A DNA stretch of 64,000 bases from Pseudomonas viridiflava (GCF_900590755.1 NZ_UUOC01000004.1:310001-374000); one strand, 5' to 3'. Shown: positions 37,726 to 46,994, counted from the first letter of the stretch. The notes: a model not told the origin generated them from the sequence alone. Numbers and translations: made by a program.

Positions 37726-39579
37726 TCAATAGTGATACCACTTCACCTCAAGCATCACTTCATTCTGCGGCGAGCTCAACTGGCTGAACTCGCGCTGGGC
37801 GCTCAGGCGCAGGCCGAGATTGCGCGACAGTTCCCACTGCTGATTGAGGCTGATATTGCGGCGTACTTCGCCGTTGGTGAAGTAGTCGCCCTTGGTTTCC
37901 AGGCTCAGGTTGCCCAGCGGGTTGCGCCACAGCACGCCGGTATTGAACCCGGCGGCCGGTGAGACGAACTCGGCGAAGTCATTGTTATGCTCGACCCGCA
38001 CCGTGCCCAGCGCAAAACCCAATACGCCTTCGCCCAGTTGCCAGGTACCGCCCGCGCCACCATTGACGTGAGAGACTAGTGTTTCATCGCCATGCTTGCC
38101 CAACACCCGCTCCAGGCCACCAGCCACTTGCCACGACCAGGGTTGCAGCAACTCGTTACGCGGTGTCAGCGAGCGAATGGTCGCCAGATCCAGTTGTTGC
38201 AGCTGCCAGTGATTGCCTTCGTACTGGCGCAGCTTGAGTTGCAGGATCTCGATCTGCGCGCCCAGTGGGAAGCCGTAGGCGTTGTCATTCAAGTCGTGAT
38301 ACGCCATGCGCAAACCGTATTCAGCAAAGGCCTTGTCATCACGTGTGCCGACGCCTGCCTGCCAAGTGCGGGACTCATGGCCGTCTTCCGGCAAACCGGG
38401 GCGCTGAATGTCCAATTGCGGCGGTGGATTCTGGTTAATTGCCCGCAGCAGTTCGAAGCTGCGCTGGGAGCGTTCGCTGTCTCGTTCCAGGCCGTTGGCG
38501 CGGTAACGTTCCAGGCGATAAGCCGCATCCTGAATCAAGGCGCGACGCTCTTTGGGTTGCGCCTGGTATTGCGGATTCTGCAGCTGCTTCTGATCGGCGC
38601 TGACATCCAGCACCCATTGCTGCTCGGTGCTGTCCAGCGGCTTGGCGCGTTCAAGCAGTTCGCGCTCCCGGGAAGGGCGATAGTCGATTTTCTCAACCAG
38701 ACCCGCTGCTTTCACCGCTTTGACGGTATCGGTCGGGATCGCAGTCAGGGGAAATTGCTCGGTCAGCTGCAAACCTGGACGCGCCACCTGCAGCAATTCC
38801 AGCAGGCGATAGGAGCAGTTTTCGTCGAAGAAGAAATAACCAAAGCGGATCTGCTTGAGTTCCCAGACGTGCTCAACCATGCGCCCGGTTTCTTCCGGCG
38901 TCAGGTTCAGGTGGTATTCCCACAGGTCGCGGTTTTCCAGGCTGCGGTATTCGGAGAGCTTCTCTTGGTAGGGCACCAAGGCGAACAGGCCGGGATAGCC
39001 GCCCGCCAGACCTTTCCAGGCATACAGAATGCTGTTGTCCATGCCTTCGATGTAGGCGCCGAAGTTGATCGCATAGCTGAGCAAGGCGGTGTTGTTGGTT
39101 TTCACGTCCGCCTGATCGATGCGCAGCAACGTATGGCCAAACATTGAAGATGGGCTGTTGAGATAGGCAGCCGGGAAGATCATCACCGCGCTGTCAGGCG
39201 CGACGTCCTTGAACCACTGGGTGAACTCTTTGCACTCCAGGGTCGGCAGGTCAGTGAGGTGTAGTTGATCCTTCAACCAGCGGGTGCGGGATGGATAAAC
39301 ACATTGCGCATGTTTCTCGCCGGCGCTGGCGGGAGCATAAATCGCATCAAGGGTCGCGCTCAATTCGGCCTTAGGGTCGTGTGCACCGTCAGCCGAAAGA
39401 AAGAATTTGGGGTCGTCGACATAGCTGCGCCAGCCGCCGAGCTTGGCGGTTTCGTAGTGCCCCAGTGAAATCCAGAACGGCTCGTTGGCCAGTTGCTGCA
39501 AACGTTCATCGCTCGCGTGTTGCGCGGCGGACAGCGGGGTGCAGACGCAGAGCGCCAGATACACAAGGCGTTTGAGCAT
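37726..39579 (-). CDS. DUF4105 (Lnb N-terminal periplasmic domain-like) envelope protein with barrel-like C-terminus
   Basis: A 617-residue exported protein. A signal peptide covers about residues 1-19 (MLKRLVYLALCVCTPLSAA). The PF13387-type domain follows, with SMFGHTLLRIDQ and LLSYAINFGAY near residues 145-175. From about 390 onward the sequence alternates polar and aromatic residues as in short beta strands and ends VKWYHY, like an outer-membrane barrel. Members of this domain family include the lipoprotein N-acylating protein Lnb of Gram-positives and Bdellovibrio relatives; whether the pseudomonad protein acts on lipoproteins is unknown. The ATG at 39579 is preferred over an upstream TTG. 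No clear Shine-Dalgarno is seen. Confidence 0.75.
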   Translation of the reverse strand: MLKRLVYLALCVCTPLSAAQHASDERLQQLANEPFWISLGHYETAKLGGWRSYVDDPKFFLSADGAHDPKAELSATLDAIYAPASAGEKHAQCVYPSRTRWLKDQLHLTDLPTLECKEFTQWFKDVAPDSAVMIFPAAYLNSPSSMFGHTLLRIDQADVKTNNTALLSYAINFGAYIEGMDNSILYAWKGLAGGYPGLFALVPYQEKLSEYRSLENRDLWEYHLNLTPEETGRMVEHVWELKQIRFGYFFFDENCSYRLLELLQVARPGLQLTEQFPLTAIPTDTVKAVKAAGLVEKIDYRPSRERELLERAKPLDSTEQQWVLDVSADQKQLQNPQYQAQPKERRALIQDAAYRLERYRANGLERDSERSQRSFELLRAINQNPPPQLDIQRPGLPEDGHESRTWQAGVGTRDDKAFAEYGLRMAYHDLNDNAYGFPLGAQIEILQLKLRQYEGNHWQLQQLDLATIRSLTPRNELLQPWSWQVAGGLERVLGKHGDETLVSHVNGGAGGTWQLGEGVLGFALGTVRVEHNNDFAEFVSPAAGFNTGVLWRNPLGNLSLETKGDYFTNGEVRRNISLNQQWELSRNLGLRLSAQREFSQLSSPQNEVMLEVKWYHY

Positions 39580-39677
39580 AGAAAGCAACTATTCAGGGAG
39601 TCGGGCTTTTCATGAAGCAGGGCGCAGCAGGCAAAACAACGCCCGCACCTCTGAACAGAGGGGCGGGCGCCACGAGC

Positions 39678-40166
39678 TTATGCCTGGGTAGCGTATTTCG
39701 CCAGGGTTGGATCGTTTTTCAGCACGTCGAGGGTGTTGGTGTGAACGTCTTCAGCGGTGGCGTCGGCCTTGCTGAAAATCTGATTGAAGTGCTCGTGGGT
39801 GACTGCGGCGAAATGCGCACGGTCTTGCGGTGCAACGCCCAGAACTACCGCGTAGGTAGTCAGTGCTTCGCCCTGACCCATCGCCATGTCCTTGGACAGC
39901 TCGTCCATCATGCCATTCATGGCAATCCAGGATTTGCCGCCGTAAGTCAGCGCGCTGTTAGTGGAACAGCCATTGGTGCCCGAGGTCATGCCGAAAGTGG
40001 CGTTACCGGAGGTGCCGTTGGTAGTCGATGCGAGGAAGTGAGCGGGAGTACCGCGCTGACCTTCAAACAACATGTTGCCCCAGCCGCAATCCGGACCACC
40101 AGGAGCCTGGGCCATAGCGTTGATGGAAACAGCTGCGAAGAGAGTACCGAGAAGAATCCGTTTCAT
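39678..40166 (-). CDS. DUF3015 family exported protein
   Basis: A 162-residue protein with a signal peptide cleaved after about residue 19 (INAMA-Q). The mature part holds two cysteines (PDCGWG and TNGCSTN) that could form a disulfide, then a helical C-terminus. It matches the DUF3015 family of pseudomonad periplasmic proteins, for which I know no established function. The ATG at 40166 gives MKRILLGTLFAAVS. It follows the DUF4105 gene's start by about 100 bases on the same strand and may be upstream in one transcript. Confidence 0.82.
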   Translation of the reverse strand: MKRILLGTLFAAVSINAMAQAPGGPDCGWGNMLFEGQRGTPAHFLASTTNGTSGNATFGMTSGTNGCSTNSALTYGGKSWIAMNGMMDELSKDMAMGQGEALTTYAVVLGVAPQDRAHFAAVTHEHFNQIFSKADATAEDVHTNTLDVLKNDPTLAKYATQA

Positions 40167-40451
40167 AGCTTTATTCTCTTTATATTCAACCAAGGGTCAG
40201 GGTTCATGGCTTCAGATGCGCCAAGGCGACCAGTTGTTCAATGACTGGTACACCCAGACTTGGAGCTTAGGCGCGATACAAGGGTTCCGCCGCTTATTAC
40301 AAAATGTTGTTGAAAAAAAAGCGCCTGGAATAACCGCTCTGTCGTGGGCATTGCCCGCTGCCTGATGCTTTAAGGATTTTCCTGTCTTGCATGTCGCGGG
40401 CAGCGAGCGCCAGAATGCCGCCATCTGCCCCGCCTGATGTAAGGATGCCCG

Positions 40452-42887
40452 ATGCCCGATACTGTTGCTGCCAGCCTGCGTCTTGCGCCTGAAGCGCTGA
40501 CACGTCCTTTTTCCGCTGAACAGTTCAGCTTCTCGACGACCAATGATCTGGAGCCCTTTCGCGGTGTGCTCGGCCAGGAACGAGCAGTAGAAGCCCTGCA
40601 ATTCGGTGTGGCCATGCCGCGCCCCGGTTACAACGTGTTTGTCATGGGCGAGCCCGGCACTGGCCGATTCTCGTTCGTTAAGCGCTATCTCAAAGCCGAA
40701 GGCAAACGCCTGCAGACCCCGTGTGACTGGGTCTACGTGAATAATTTCGATGAGCCTCGCGAACCCCGTGCCCTGGAATTGCCGCCGGGCAGCGCCCATC
40801 AATTCATCACCGACATCGGTGGTTTGATCGACAATCTGCTGGCCACCTTCCCGGCAGTGTTCGAGCACCCGTCGTATCAGCAGAAGAAGAGCAGCATTGA
40901 TCGCGCCTTCAACCAGCGTTACGACAAGGCGCTGGACGTGATCGAGCGTCTGGCGCTGGAAAAAGACATCGCCCTGTACCGCGACAGCACCAACATCGCC
41001 TTCACGCCGATGCTCGATGGCAAGGCGCTGGATGAGGCGGAGTTCTCGCAGTTGCCTGAGGCTGATCGCGAGCGTTTTCACGAAGATATTTCCGGCCTCG
41101 AAGAGCGCCTCAACGAAGAGCTCGCCAGCCTGCCGCAATGGAAGCGTGAATCCAGCAACCAGATGCGTCAGTTGAACGAAGAGACCATCACCCTGGCGTT
41201 GCAGCCTTTGCTGGCGCCGTTGTCCGAGCAATACGCCGAAAACGCGGCGGTCTGTGCCTATCTGCAAGCCATGCAGGTTTACCTGCTGAAAACCGTGGTC
41301 GAGCAACTGGTCGACGACAGCAAGACCGACGCCCAGGCGCGCAAACTGTTGGAAGAGCAATACAGCCCAAGCCTGGTGGTCGGTCACTCGGCCAGTGGCG
41401 GCGCACCGGTGGTGTTCGAACCGCACCCGACTTACGACAACCTGTTTGGGCGTATCGAATACAGCACCGACCAAGGCGCGCTCTACACCACGTATCGCCA
41501 GCTACGCCCCGGCGCGCTGCATCGCGCCAATGGCGGCTTCCTGATTCTGGAAGCGGAAAAAATGCTCAGCGAGCCCTTTGTCTGGGACGCCCTCAAGCGT
41601 GCCTTGCAGTCGCGCAAGCTGAAGATGGAATCGCCCTTGGGTGAAATGGGCCGTCTGGCCACGGTCAGCCTGACTCCGCAGGTGATTCCGTTGCAGGTCA
41701 AAGTGATCATCATCGGCGCCCGTTCGCTGTATTACACCCTGCAAGACCTGGATCCGGACTTCCAGGAGATGTTCCGCGTACTGGTGGACTTCGATGAAGA
41801 CATCCCGATGTATGACGAAACTCTGGAGCAGTTCGCCCAGTTGCTGAAAACCCGCACCTCTGAAGAAGGCATGGCGCCGTTGACGGCCGATGCCGTGGCA
41901 CGTCTTGCGACTTACAGCGCGCGGCTGGCCGAGCATCAGGGGCGTTTGTCGGCGCGTATCGGTGACTTGTTCCAACTGGTCAGCGAAGCGGATTTCATTC
42001 GCCAGTTGGCCAGCGACGATAAAACCGACGCAGGCCATATCGAACGCGCCCTCAAGGCCAAGGCCACACGCACCGGGCGGGTTTCTGCGCGGATTCTCGA
42101 CGACATGCTGGCGGGCATTATCCTCATCGACACGGATGGCGCGGCGGTCGGCAAATGCAATGGCCTGACAGTGCTGGAAGTCGGCGATTCTGCCTTTGGT
42201 GTGCCTGCGCGTATTTCCGCCACGGTTTATCCCGGCGGCAGCGGGATCGTCGACATCGAGCGTGAGGTCAATCTCGGCCAGCCGATCCACTCCAAAGGCG
42301 TGATGATCCTCACCGGTTATCTGGGCAGCCGCTACGCCCAGGAATTCCCCTTGGCGATTTCCGCGAGCATCGCGCTGGAGCAATCCTACGGTTATGTGGA
42401 TGGCGACAGTGCTTCGCTGGGCGAGGCGTGCACCTTGATTTCGGCTTTGTCGAAAACGCCGCTCAAGCAATGCTTCGCTATTACCGGCTCGATTAACCAG
42501 TTCGGTGAAGTGCAGGCGGTAGGCGGCGTCAACGAGAAGATCGAAGGCTTCTTCCGCCTCTGCGAAGCACGTGGGCTGACGGGCGAGCAGGGCGCAATCA
42601 TCCCGCAAGCCAACGTCGCGACTCTGATGCTCGATGAACGCGTGCTGCAAGCCGTGCGCGCCGGGCAGTTTCATGTGTACGCGGTGCGTCAGGCCGACGA
42701 AGCCCTGAGCCTGCTGGTGGGCGAGCCTGCGGGCGAGCCGGACGAGAATGGCGAATTCCCGGAAGGCAGCGTCAACGCCCGGGTCGTCGAGCGCTTGCGC
42801 GACATCGCCGAAATGCTCAGCGATGAAGACCTCAAGGAAGAACTGGAGAAGGAGCCCGCGCAGTTGGCGCCTGAGTTAAAGGCGTAA
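40452..42887 (+). CDS. Lon-like (LonH/AAA_32-type) protease with degenerate P-loop
   Basis: An 811-residue protein with an N-terminal AAA region and a C-terminal Lon protease domain. The proteolytic dyad is Ser653 (GDSASLGEA) and Lys696 (GVNEKIEGF), 43 residues apart as in Lon. The P-loop is GEPGTGRF at 66-73, with Arg for the usual Lys and Phe for Ser/Thr, so ATP use may be altered. A second AAA-like stretch, GALHRANGGFLILEAEKML, resembles the sensor region of the family. It is related to E. coli YcbZ (LonH) and probably to P. aeruginosa AsrA, which is linked to aminoglycoside stress. The ATG at 40452 fits a typical MPDTVAASLRLAPEALTRPF start. Confidence 0.87.
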   Translation: MPDTVAASLRLAPEALTRPFSAEQFSFSTTNDLEPFRGVLGQERAVEALQFGVAMPRPGYNVFVMGEPGTGRFSFVKRYLKAEGKRLQTPCDWVYVNNFDEPREPRALELPPGSAHQFITDIGGLIDNLLATFPAVFEHPSYQQKKSSIDRAFNQRYDKALDVIERLALEKDIALYRDSTNIAFTPMLDGKALDEAEFSQLPEADRERFHEDISGLEERLNEELASLPQWKRESSNQMRQLNEETITLALQPLLAPLSEQYAENAAVCAYLQAMQVYLLKTVVEQLVDDSKTDAQARKLLEEQYSPSLVVGHSASGGAPVVFEPHPTYDNLFGRIEYSTDQGALYTTYRQLRPGALHRANGGFLILEAEKMLSEPFVWDALKRALQSRKLKMESPLGEMGRLATVSLTPQVIPLQVKVIIIGARSLYYTLQDLDPDFQEMFRVLVDFDEDIPMYDETLEQFAQLLKTRTSEEGMAPLTADAVARLATYSARLAEHQGRLSARIGDLFQLVSEADFIRQLASDDKTDAGHIERALKAKATRTGRVSARILDDMLAGIILIDTDGAAVGKCNGLTVLEVGDSAFGVPARISATVYPGGSGIVDIEREVNLGQPIHSKGVMILTGYLGSRYAQEFPLAISASIALEQSYGYVDGDSASLGEACTLISALSKTPLKQCFAITGSINQFGEVQAVGGVNEKIEGFFRLCEARGLTGEQGAIIPQANVATLMLDERVLQAVRAGQFHVYAVRQADEALSLLVGEPAGEPDENGEFPEGSVNARVVERLRDIAEMLSDEDLKEELEKEPAQLAPELKA

Positions 42888-42926
42888 GCACGCGGATCAA
42901 TTATTGGCGGTCTGATATGAATCGAC

Positions 42927-43016
42927 GTGGGACCGGCTTTAGCCGGGAAGAGGCCTGAATGACCGATGCATCTGTATCGTCAGCAATGCCGCCTTCCCGG
43001 CTAAAGCCGGTCCCAC
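42927..43016. repeat. REPIN hairpin, family B
   Basis: Family B inverted repeat directly after the Lon-like protease gene. Confidence 0.9.
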
Positions 43017-43162
43017 GACAGACCGGCAAAACCGTTCATCCCCCGACCTTTCCCAATCCCCTATTTCTTCTATCCTGTCTCGGTACCACGGTTGTCAAAG
43101 GGACTGACGCGCCTTTCAGCACTTCGAGTGCGGCGAATACCGTAGCCAATAAGGAGCTCGCC

Positions 43163-43492
43163 ATGACGCGCAGCCTCTGTCTTACCCGCCAATGCCTGGG
43201 TCTGATGACCCGAATCGAATGTTCGATACGCCCCCTTTCAGGTGAAAACGGCATGTGGACGTTGCTGTTTGCCGCCGGAATGTCCGGGGAACAACCTTCC
43301 GCTATCAAATGCCAGGGGCCTTTTCCCGGGCCGACGGCTGCTGAGTCGGTCATGACCGCCATCGCCGAAAGCCTTGCCCTGCATGGCTATCAGCAGGTCG
43401 ATGACATGCCCATCTGGGGTTTGCATTTGCAAAGCGAGTTACGTCGCATCAATGCCGACACCTCACGGATTCAGCGCAGCTCGCCGTTCTGA
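43163..43492 (+). CDS. Hypothetical protein, 109 residues
   Basis: I do not recognise this protein. It begins MTRSLCLTRQCLGLMTRIEC, has no signal peptide or membrane helix, contains a GPFPGPTAAESVMTAIAESL segment and ends in a polar tail. The start at 43163 follows AAGGAG at six bases, which is good support for translation. A longer in-frame extension runs back through the family B REP and is unlikely. It stands alone between the Lon-like protease and the UPF0114 gene. Confidence 0.6.
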   Translation: MTRSLCLTRQCLGLMTRIECSIRPLSGENGMWTLLFAAGMSGEQPSAIKCQGPFPGPTAAESVMTAIAESLALHGYQQVDDMPIWGLHLQSELRRINADTSRIQRSSPF

Positions 43493-43650
43493 TCCGACCC
43501 CTGGACGTGACCTTGCTCTTCCCGTGATCCACGTGAAAGGCAGCAGTGGTTGCGTTGTCTCGGCCCGCCCTGCGCGGCCTTAGGTCACATTCTGCGAATT
43601 CCTGATGGGCTGATATACTCGCCGGCATTTCCAACTACCTGTGAGTTTCA

Positions 43651-44139
43651 ATGGAACGTTTTGTCGAAAATGCCATGTATGCCTCGCGCTGGCTGCTGGC
43701 TCCGCTGTATTTCGGTCTGTCTCTGGGTTTGTTGGCTCTGGTACTGAAATTCTTTCAGGAGATCTTTCACGTCCTGCCTAACGTCTTTGCCTTGGCCGAG
43801 GCGGACCTGATTCTGGTGCTGTTGTCGCTGATCGACATGGCGCTGGTGGGCGGTCTGCTGGTCATGGTGATGATCTCCGGTTACGAGAACTTCGTTTCTC
43901 AGCTGGACATCGATGAAGGCAAAGAGAAGCTCAACTGGCTGGGTACCATGGATTCTTCGTCGTTGAAGATGAAAGTGGCGGCCTCCATCGTGGCGATTTC
44001 CTCCATTCACCTGCTGCGGGTGTTCATGGATGCCAAGAACATCGAGTCGGAGCATTTGATGTGGTACGTGATCATTCACATGACCTTCGTTGTTTCGGCA
44101 TGCGCCATGGGTTATCTGGATAAAGTCACCAAACACTGA
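43651..44139 (+). CDS. UPF0114/TIGR00645 family inner-membrane protein
   Basis: A 162-residue protein with four predicted membrane segments (about 12-34, 50-75, 105-125 and 136-156). The start [20 protein letters not shown] and the middle [13 protein letters not shown] match the YqhA/UPF0114 family (PA4574-like). Function is unknown; relatives are suggested to be small channels or transporters. GTGAG lies before the ATG. A small soluble gene follows. Confidence 0.88.
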   Translation: MERFVENAMYASRWLLAPLYFGLSLGLLALVLKFFQEIFHVLPNVFALAEADLILVLLSLIDMALVGGLLVMVMISGYENFVSQLDIDEGKEKLNWLGTMDSSSLKMKVAASIVAISSIHLLRVFMDAKNIESEHLMWYVIIHMTFVVSACAMGYLDKVTKH

Positions 44140-44257
44140 TCCTGTGATGCGCAACACAATGCCGCCCGGCCATCGAAAGATGGACGGGCGGCGTCGTTTC
44201 CGGCGGCCGAAATCCGTTACCGTGGACAGCCACCCGCATTCAACGAGGGATTTGCAG

Positions 44258-44563
44258 ATGACCGAAAACGAATTGGCCGAGCATCTCAATGCAGGCACTG
44301 TCGACGAGCTGAACCTGATATCTATTGAAGGCGGTATCTATTTGCTCGAAGCCCGCTCCCAGGGCTCGGTGCAGTTGCTCAGGGGCGAGCGGGGCGAAAC
44401 CCTGCACTTGCGCTCGGTCGAGCACGCCCGCGAACTGCTTCGGGAATTGCCACCCGTGCCTTTCCACCTGATTCACGCAGTGGTCCACGACGAAATGTGC
44501 GGCATGCCGGTAGATAAGCGAGAAGCGCTACGGGTGCCGATCAGTTTTGCTTCGAAGTGGTAA
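44258..44563 (+). CDS. Small conserved protein, probably DUF6482
   Basis: A 101-residue acidic soluble protein starting MTENELAEHLNAGTVDELNL, with IYLLEARSQGSVQLLRGE, a helix HARELLRELPPVPF and the ending VHDEMCGMPVDK. The composition and size match the DUF6482 family of pseudomonads, a family name I recall without certainty. No function is known. The ATG at 44258 is preferred over a long frame overlapping the UPF0114 gene. Confidence 0.65.
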   Translation: MTENELAEHLNAGTVDELNLISIEGGIYLLEARSQGSVQLLRGERGETLHLRSVEHARELLRELPPVPFHLIHAVVHDEMCGMPVDKREALRVPISFASKW

Positions 44564-44581
44564 CAGCCAGAACGTCTGTCC

Positions 44582-44654
44582 TGTAGGAGCTGCCGAAGGC
44601 TGCGAAAGCGATTTGCCTGACACGATGCTTTCGCAGCCTTCGGCAGCTCCTACA
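44582..44654. repeat. REP/REPIN hairpin, family A
   Basis: Family A inverted repeat between the DUF6482-like gene and fklB. Confidence 0.9.
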
Positions 44655-44741
44655 AGTCATATAACGCATCCGATGTGCTAGGCTTCTCGCCCTTTTGGTT
44701 CGGGGCGCTTTGTTTGAGCGCTCCCTTTGCGGAGCAGTGAT

Positions 44742-45359
44742 ATGTCCGAAGTCAACCTGTCCACCGACGAAACCCGCGTCAGCTACGGCATTGGCCGTCA
44801 GTTGGGCGACCAACTGCGCGACAACCCGCCACCGGGCGTCAACCTGGAAGCGATCATTGCTGGTTTGACCGATGCATTCGGCGGTCAGCCAAGCCGTGTG
44901 GGCGCTGAAGAAATGTCCGCCAGCTTCAAAGTCATCCGCGAAATCATGCAAGCCGAAGCAGCCGCCAAGGCTGAGCAAGCTGCAGGCGCTGGCCTGGCCT
45001 ACCTGGCTGAGAACGGCAAGCGCGAAGGCGTGACCACGCTGGCTTCCGGCCTGCAGTTCGAAGTACTGACCACCGGTGACGGCGCCAAGCCATCGCGCGA
45101 AGATCAGGTTCGTACTCACTACCACGGCACGCTGATCGACGGCACCGTGTTCGACAGCTCCTACGAGCGTGGCGAGCCTGCTGAATTCCCGGTCGGCGGC
45201 GTGATCCCGGGCTGGACGGAAGCCCTGCAACTGATGAGCGCTGGCAGCAAATGGCGTCTGCACGTGCCGAGCGAGCTGGCTTACGGCGCTCAAGGCGTTG
45301 GCAGCATCCCCCCGCATAGCGTTCTGGTATTCGACGTCGAGCTGCTCGACGTTCTCTGA
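44742..45359 (+). CDS. fklB: FKBP-type peptidyl-prolyl isomerase FklB (FKBP22)
   Basis: A 205-residue protein (E. coli FklB 206) with an N-terminal helical dimerisation region (residues 1-90) and a C-terminal FKBP domain. The FKBP motifs VRTHYHGTLIDGTVFDSSYE, VIPGWTEALQLM and ELAYGAQGVG are intact. It assists folding by cis-trans isomerisation of prolyl bonds in the cytoplasm or periplasm. The start at 44742 gives MSEVNLSTDETRVSYGIG, the conserved FklB opening, with GGAGCAG upstream. Confidence 0.95.
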   Translation: MSEVNLSTDETRVSYGIGRQLGDQLRDNPPPGVNLEAIIAGLTDAFGGQPSRVGAEEMSASFKVIREIMQAEAAAKAEQAAGAGLAYLAENGKREGVTTLASGLQFEVLTTGDGAKPSREDQVRTHYHGTLIDGTVFDSSYERGEPAEFPVGGVIPGWTEALQLMSAGSKWRLHVPSELAYGAQGVGSIPPHSVLVFDVELLDVL

Positions 45360-45439
45360 TCGACTTACCGTCAATCAGTGGCGTGCTGAACGAATCCCGG
45401 TGATTCGTTCAGCACCGCTGACCAAAGACAGATTCATGC

Positions 45440-45682
45440 TCAGTGCAGCTCAGCGATAGGGCGCAACGCCCGTGCATAGCAGAACAGAAAGAGATTACGC
45501 ACCAGTTCCTTGAGCACGATCGGTTCGCTTGAGCTCAGGTCATGCACATCCAGATCGCCCTGATCGCGCAGTTCATCCAGCGCTTCCTCCTCCAGTACCG
45601 CACAAACCTCACCTGTCTCTCGATGCAGAATGCGCAGATATGGATGTGGCCGGTCCAGCCAGGCATCAATCAGATAAGTCAT
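45440..45682 (-). CDS. Small iron-responsive protein, PA4570-like
   Basis: An 80-residue soluble protein starting MTYLIDAWLDRPHPYLRILH, with an acidic middle and a leucine-rich helix LKELVRNLFLFCYARAL. Position between fklB and ispB matches P. aeruginosa PA4570, a gene reported as strongly induced by iron starvation. Two Fur-box-like inverted repeats lie within 80 bases upstream, which supports iron control here. The ATG at 45682 is preferred because AAGGAG precedes it; upstream in-frame starts lie closer to the Fur sites. No biochemical role is known. Confidence 0.78.
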   Translation of the reverse strand: MTYLIDAWLDRPHPYLRILHRETGEVCAVLEEEALDELRDQGDLDVHDLSSSEPIVLKELVRNLFLFCYARALRPIAELH

Positions 45683-45706
45683 GTCGTTCTCCTTGAAAAG
45701 TTTCAA

Positions 45707-45721
45707 TGAGAATAATTCTTA
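45707..45721. promoter_or_regulatory. Fur-box-like site 1 upstream of the PA4570-like gene
   Basis: TGAGAATAATTCTTA is a 7-1-7 inverted repeat with one mismatch, close to the TGATAAT-x-ATTATCA Fur consensus. It lies 25 bases from the start codon. Confidence 0.65.
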
Positions 45722-45744
45722 TTGGCGGAATAGCAAGTCTCTAT

Positions 45745-45759
45745 TGAGAATTGTTCGCA
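45745..45759. promoter_or_regulatory. Fur-box-like site 2 upstream of the PA4570-like gene
   Basis: TGAGAATTGTTCGCA is a weaker 7-1-7 repeat, 38 bases beyond the first site. Two Fur sites in one promoter usually mean tight iron repression. Confidence 0.5.
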
Positions 45760-45811
45760 TTTTATGCTGAGTGGTTGATGTGGGTCAGGCTACGGGTTGA
45801 ACGCATTTCCT

Positions 45812-45883
45812 TGTAGGAGCTGCCGAAGGCTGCGAAGGCAATCCTTCTGACACACCGCTTCGCAGCCTTCGGCAGCTCCTACA
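45812..45883. repeat. REP/REPIN hairpin, family A
   Basis: Family A inverted repeat between the iron gene's upstream region and the ispB terminator. Confidence 0.9.
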
Positions 45884-45901
45884 GAGGTTTGTTGGTGCCA
45901 A

Positions 45902-45930
45902 CAAAAAGCCCGTCACATGGACGGGCTCTT
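45902..45930 (-). terminator. Intrinsic terminator of ispB
   Basis: Stem AGCCCGTC / GACGGGCT with a five-base loop; on the minus strand it is followed by a run of five T. It lies 17 bases after the ispB stop. Confidence 0.82.
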
Positions 45931-45946
45931 TGGCTACAGCGGACGA

Positions 45947-46915
45947 TCAGTGCGTGCGGGCTACCGCGAACTCACTCAGCTCCACCAGCGCGTCGCGGTA
46001 TTCGCTCGGCGGCAGGGCGTCCAGGCACTTGATGGCGCGTGCGACGTAATCCCGGGCCAGTTGTGCGGTGTAGTCCAGGGCGCCGGCGCTTTCGACGGCG
46101 TTACGGATGCTTTCCAGGTCTTCAAGACCGCCTTTCTGAATGGCTTGGCGAACCAGAGCAGCCTGTTCGGCTGTACCTTCACGCATGGTGTAGATCAGCG
46201 GCAGGGTCGGCTTGCCTTCGGCCAGATCGTCACCGACGTTCTTGCCCAGGGTTTCCGCGTCGCCACGGTAGTCGAGCAAGTCGTCTACCAGCTGGAACGC
46301 CACACCCAGGTGATCGCCGAAGGTGCGCAGGGCTTCGCTCTGCTCTTCAGTGGCGTTGCACAGGGCGGCGGCACTGTGGGTCGAGGCTTCGAACAGCATG
46401 GCTGTCTTGCCGCGAATCACTTCCATATAGGTTTCTTCGGTAGTGCTGGCGTCGCGGACCTTCGACAGCTGCAACACTTCGCCTTCAGCGATCACTCGGG
46501 TCGCTTTCGACAGGATCTTCATCACCGGCATCGAGCCCAGTTCGACCATCATTTCGAATGAGCGCGAATAAAGGAAGTCACCGACCAGCACGCTGGGCGC
46601 ATTGCCCCACAGCGCATTGGCGGTCGAGCGGCCACGGCGCATGCCGGACATGTCGACCACGTCGTCATGGAGCAGGGTCGCGGTGTGCAGGAATTCAATG
46701 GTGGCGGCCAGCAGGCGCAGGTCATCACCTTCACGGCCCAGTGCTTTGCCACAGAGAAGCACAAGCAATGGACGCAGGCGTTTGCCGCCGGCAGAGGTGA
46801 TGTAGTCGCCGATTTTCGAGACCAACGGTACCCGCGACGTCAGCTGCTTCTTGATAATGACGTCGACGGCACTGAAATCGTCCGCCACCGCGCGGTAGAA
46901 GGCTTGAGGTTGCAT
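45947..46915 (-). CDS. ispB: Polyprenyl diphosphate synthase for ubiquinone side chain
   Basis: A 322-residue trans-prenyltransferase. The first aspartate-rich motif is [10 protein letters not shown] and the second [11 protein letters not shown], with [10 protein letters not shown] near residue 43. It builds the isoprenoid tail of ubiquinone (nonaprenyl in pseudomonads, octaprenyl in E. coli). It diverges from rplU, the usual arrangement. A good sigma-70 promoter lies 33 bases upstream of the start. Confidence 0.95.
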   Translation of the reverse strand: MQPQAFYRAVADDFSAVDVIIKKQLTSRVPLVSKIGDYITSAGGKRLRPLLVLLCGKALGREGDDLRLLAATIEFLHTATLLHDDVVDMSGMRRGRSTANALWGNAPSVLVGDFLYSRSFEMMVELGSMPVMKILSKATRVIAEGEVLQLSKVRDASTTEETYMEVIRGKTAMLFEASTHSAAALCNATEEQSEALRTFGDHLGVAFQLVDDLLDYRGDAETLGKNVGDDLAEGKPTLPLIYTMREGTAEQAALVRQAIQKGGLEDLESIRNAVESAGALDYTAQLARDYVARAIKCLDALPPSEYRDALVELSEFAVARTH

Positions 46916-46947
46916 CAGCGAGAGGTGCTCCAGAAGGGTTGCGCCGC

Positions 46948-46976
46948 ATGCTAGGTTGCGGGTTAGAGCGTGTCAA
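46948..46976 (-). promoter_or_regulatory. Sigma-70-type promoter of ispB
   Basis: On the minus strand TTGACA and TAGCAT are separated by exactly 17 bases, giving a perfect -35 and a four-of-six -10. The promoter faces ispB, and its -35 lies only 18 bases from the -35 of the rplU promoter. Confidence 0.75.
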
Positions 46977-46994
46977 GGTATGACATCCCCCCTC

